Positions 5,452-5,550 of a DNA stretch of 5,550 nucleotides are shown here, piece by piece (the stretch's first letter is position 1; each line of letters starts with the position of its first letter). The position numbers and the translations under genes are program-made. Origin of the DNA: a bacterium. GTDB taxonomy: Bacteria; Atribacterota; JS1; SB-45; 34-128. The stretch spans positions 1 through 5,550 of the forward strand of contig JAHIPR010000041.1 in NCBI GenBank assembly GCA_018903015.1, given 5' to 3'. The notes beneath the pieces were generated by a model. The model did not search any database. It was given only the letters and a program-made list of their open reading frames with translations, and was not told where the DNA came from.

Positions 5452-5550
5452 ATTAAATATAAGAAATTACTACTTACTTTAAGTACATTTTTAATTGTAT
5501 TTTTATTTACAGGTTGCTTCCTTTTCAATAGTGCACCGGTTATTGAATCC
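5452..5550 (+). CDS. Putative lipoprotein, N-terminal fragment (cut by window end)
   Basis: Only 33 codons are present. Read from ATT 5452, the product begins (M)KYKKLLLTL: a basic n-region (Lys-Tyr-Lys-Lys), a hydrophobic segment of about 14 residues (LLLTLSTFLIVFLF) and a lipobox-like FTGC with the lipidated Cys at residue 22. It should be a secreted, membrane-anchored lipoprotein. The residues after the Cys (FLFNSAPVIES) resemble the lead-in to Ig-like or cadherin-like repeats of surface proteins, but this is a guess. The start is unusual: ATT behind a perfect SD, with an in-frame GTG at 5443 inside the SD as the only conventional alternative. The mature function cannot be determined. There is no evident link to selenium metabolism. 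Confidence 0.7.
   Translation, partial: MKYKKLLLTLSTFLIVFLFTGCFLFNSAPVIES

Overview
The window looks like a piece of the chromosome of a low-GC, probably anaerobic bacterium. It carries an almost complete bacterial selenocysteine (Sec) machinery in one co-directional cluster: tRNA-Sec (selC, 821-919), Sec synthase (selA, 965-2380), the Sec-specific elongation factor (selB, 2393-4276) and selenophosphate synthetase (selD, 4303-5340). By eye the sequence is AT-rich, TTG start codons are used for selA and selD, and Shine-Dalgarno sites are clear. This would fit Firmicutes or an AT-rich anaerobic candidate phylum such as Atribacterota, but the sequence alone does not fix the taxon.

Layout. Positions 7-772 hold a small REP-associated tyrosine transposase (RAYT / IS200-like, Y1 family) element. 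Its single gene is on the minus strand and it is bracketed by perfect 22-bp inverted repeats. The right repeat ends only 10 bp before a sigma-70-type promoter (782-810) that should drive selC. No terminator is visible between selC and selA, and the sel genes are separated by only 45, 12 and 26 nt, so they probably form one transcription unit. After selD there is an AT-only intergenic stretch of about 110 nt with a -10-like box and an inverted repeat, then the start of a lipoprotein gene cut by the window end.

How it works together. SelD makes selenophosphate from selenide and ATP. SelA uses it to convert seryl-tRNA-Sec to selenocysteyl-tRNA-Sec. SelB-GTP brings that tRNA to UGA codons followed by a SECIS hairpin. 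The key point is that selD itself has an in-frame TGA (4348-4350) exactly at the catalytic Cys/Sec position, followed 27 nt later by a strong hairpin with a GGU loop. SelD is therefore a selenoprotein and the cluster needs its own product to complete itself. A conventional gene caller would start selD too late, at 4423, and lose the catalytic N-terminus.

Other points: the tRNA-Sec acceptor stem has an unpaired C (826) that looks like a one-base loss on the opposite strand, and the variable arm is a long 10-bp helix. The terminal lipoprotein appears to use an ATT start codon behind a perfect Shine-Dalgarno sequence.
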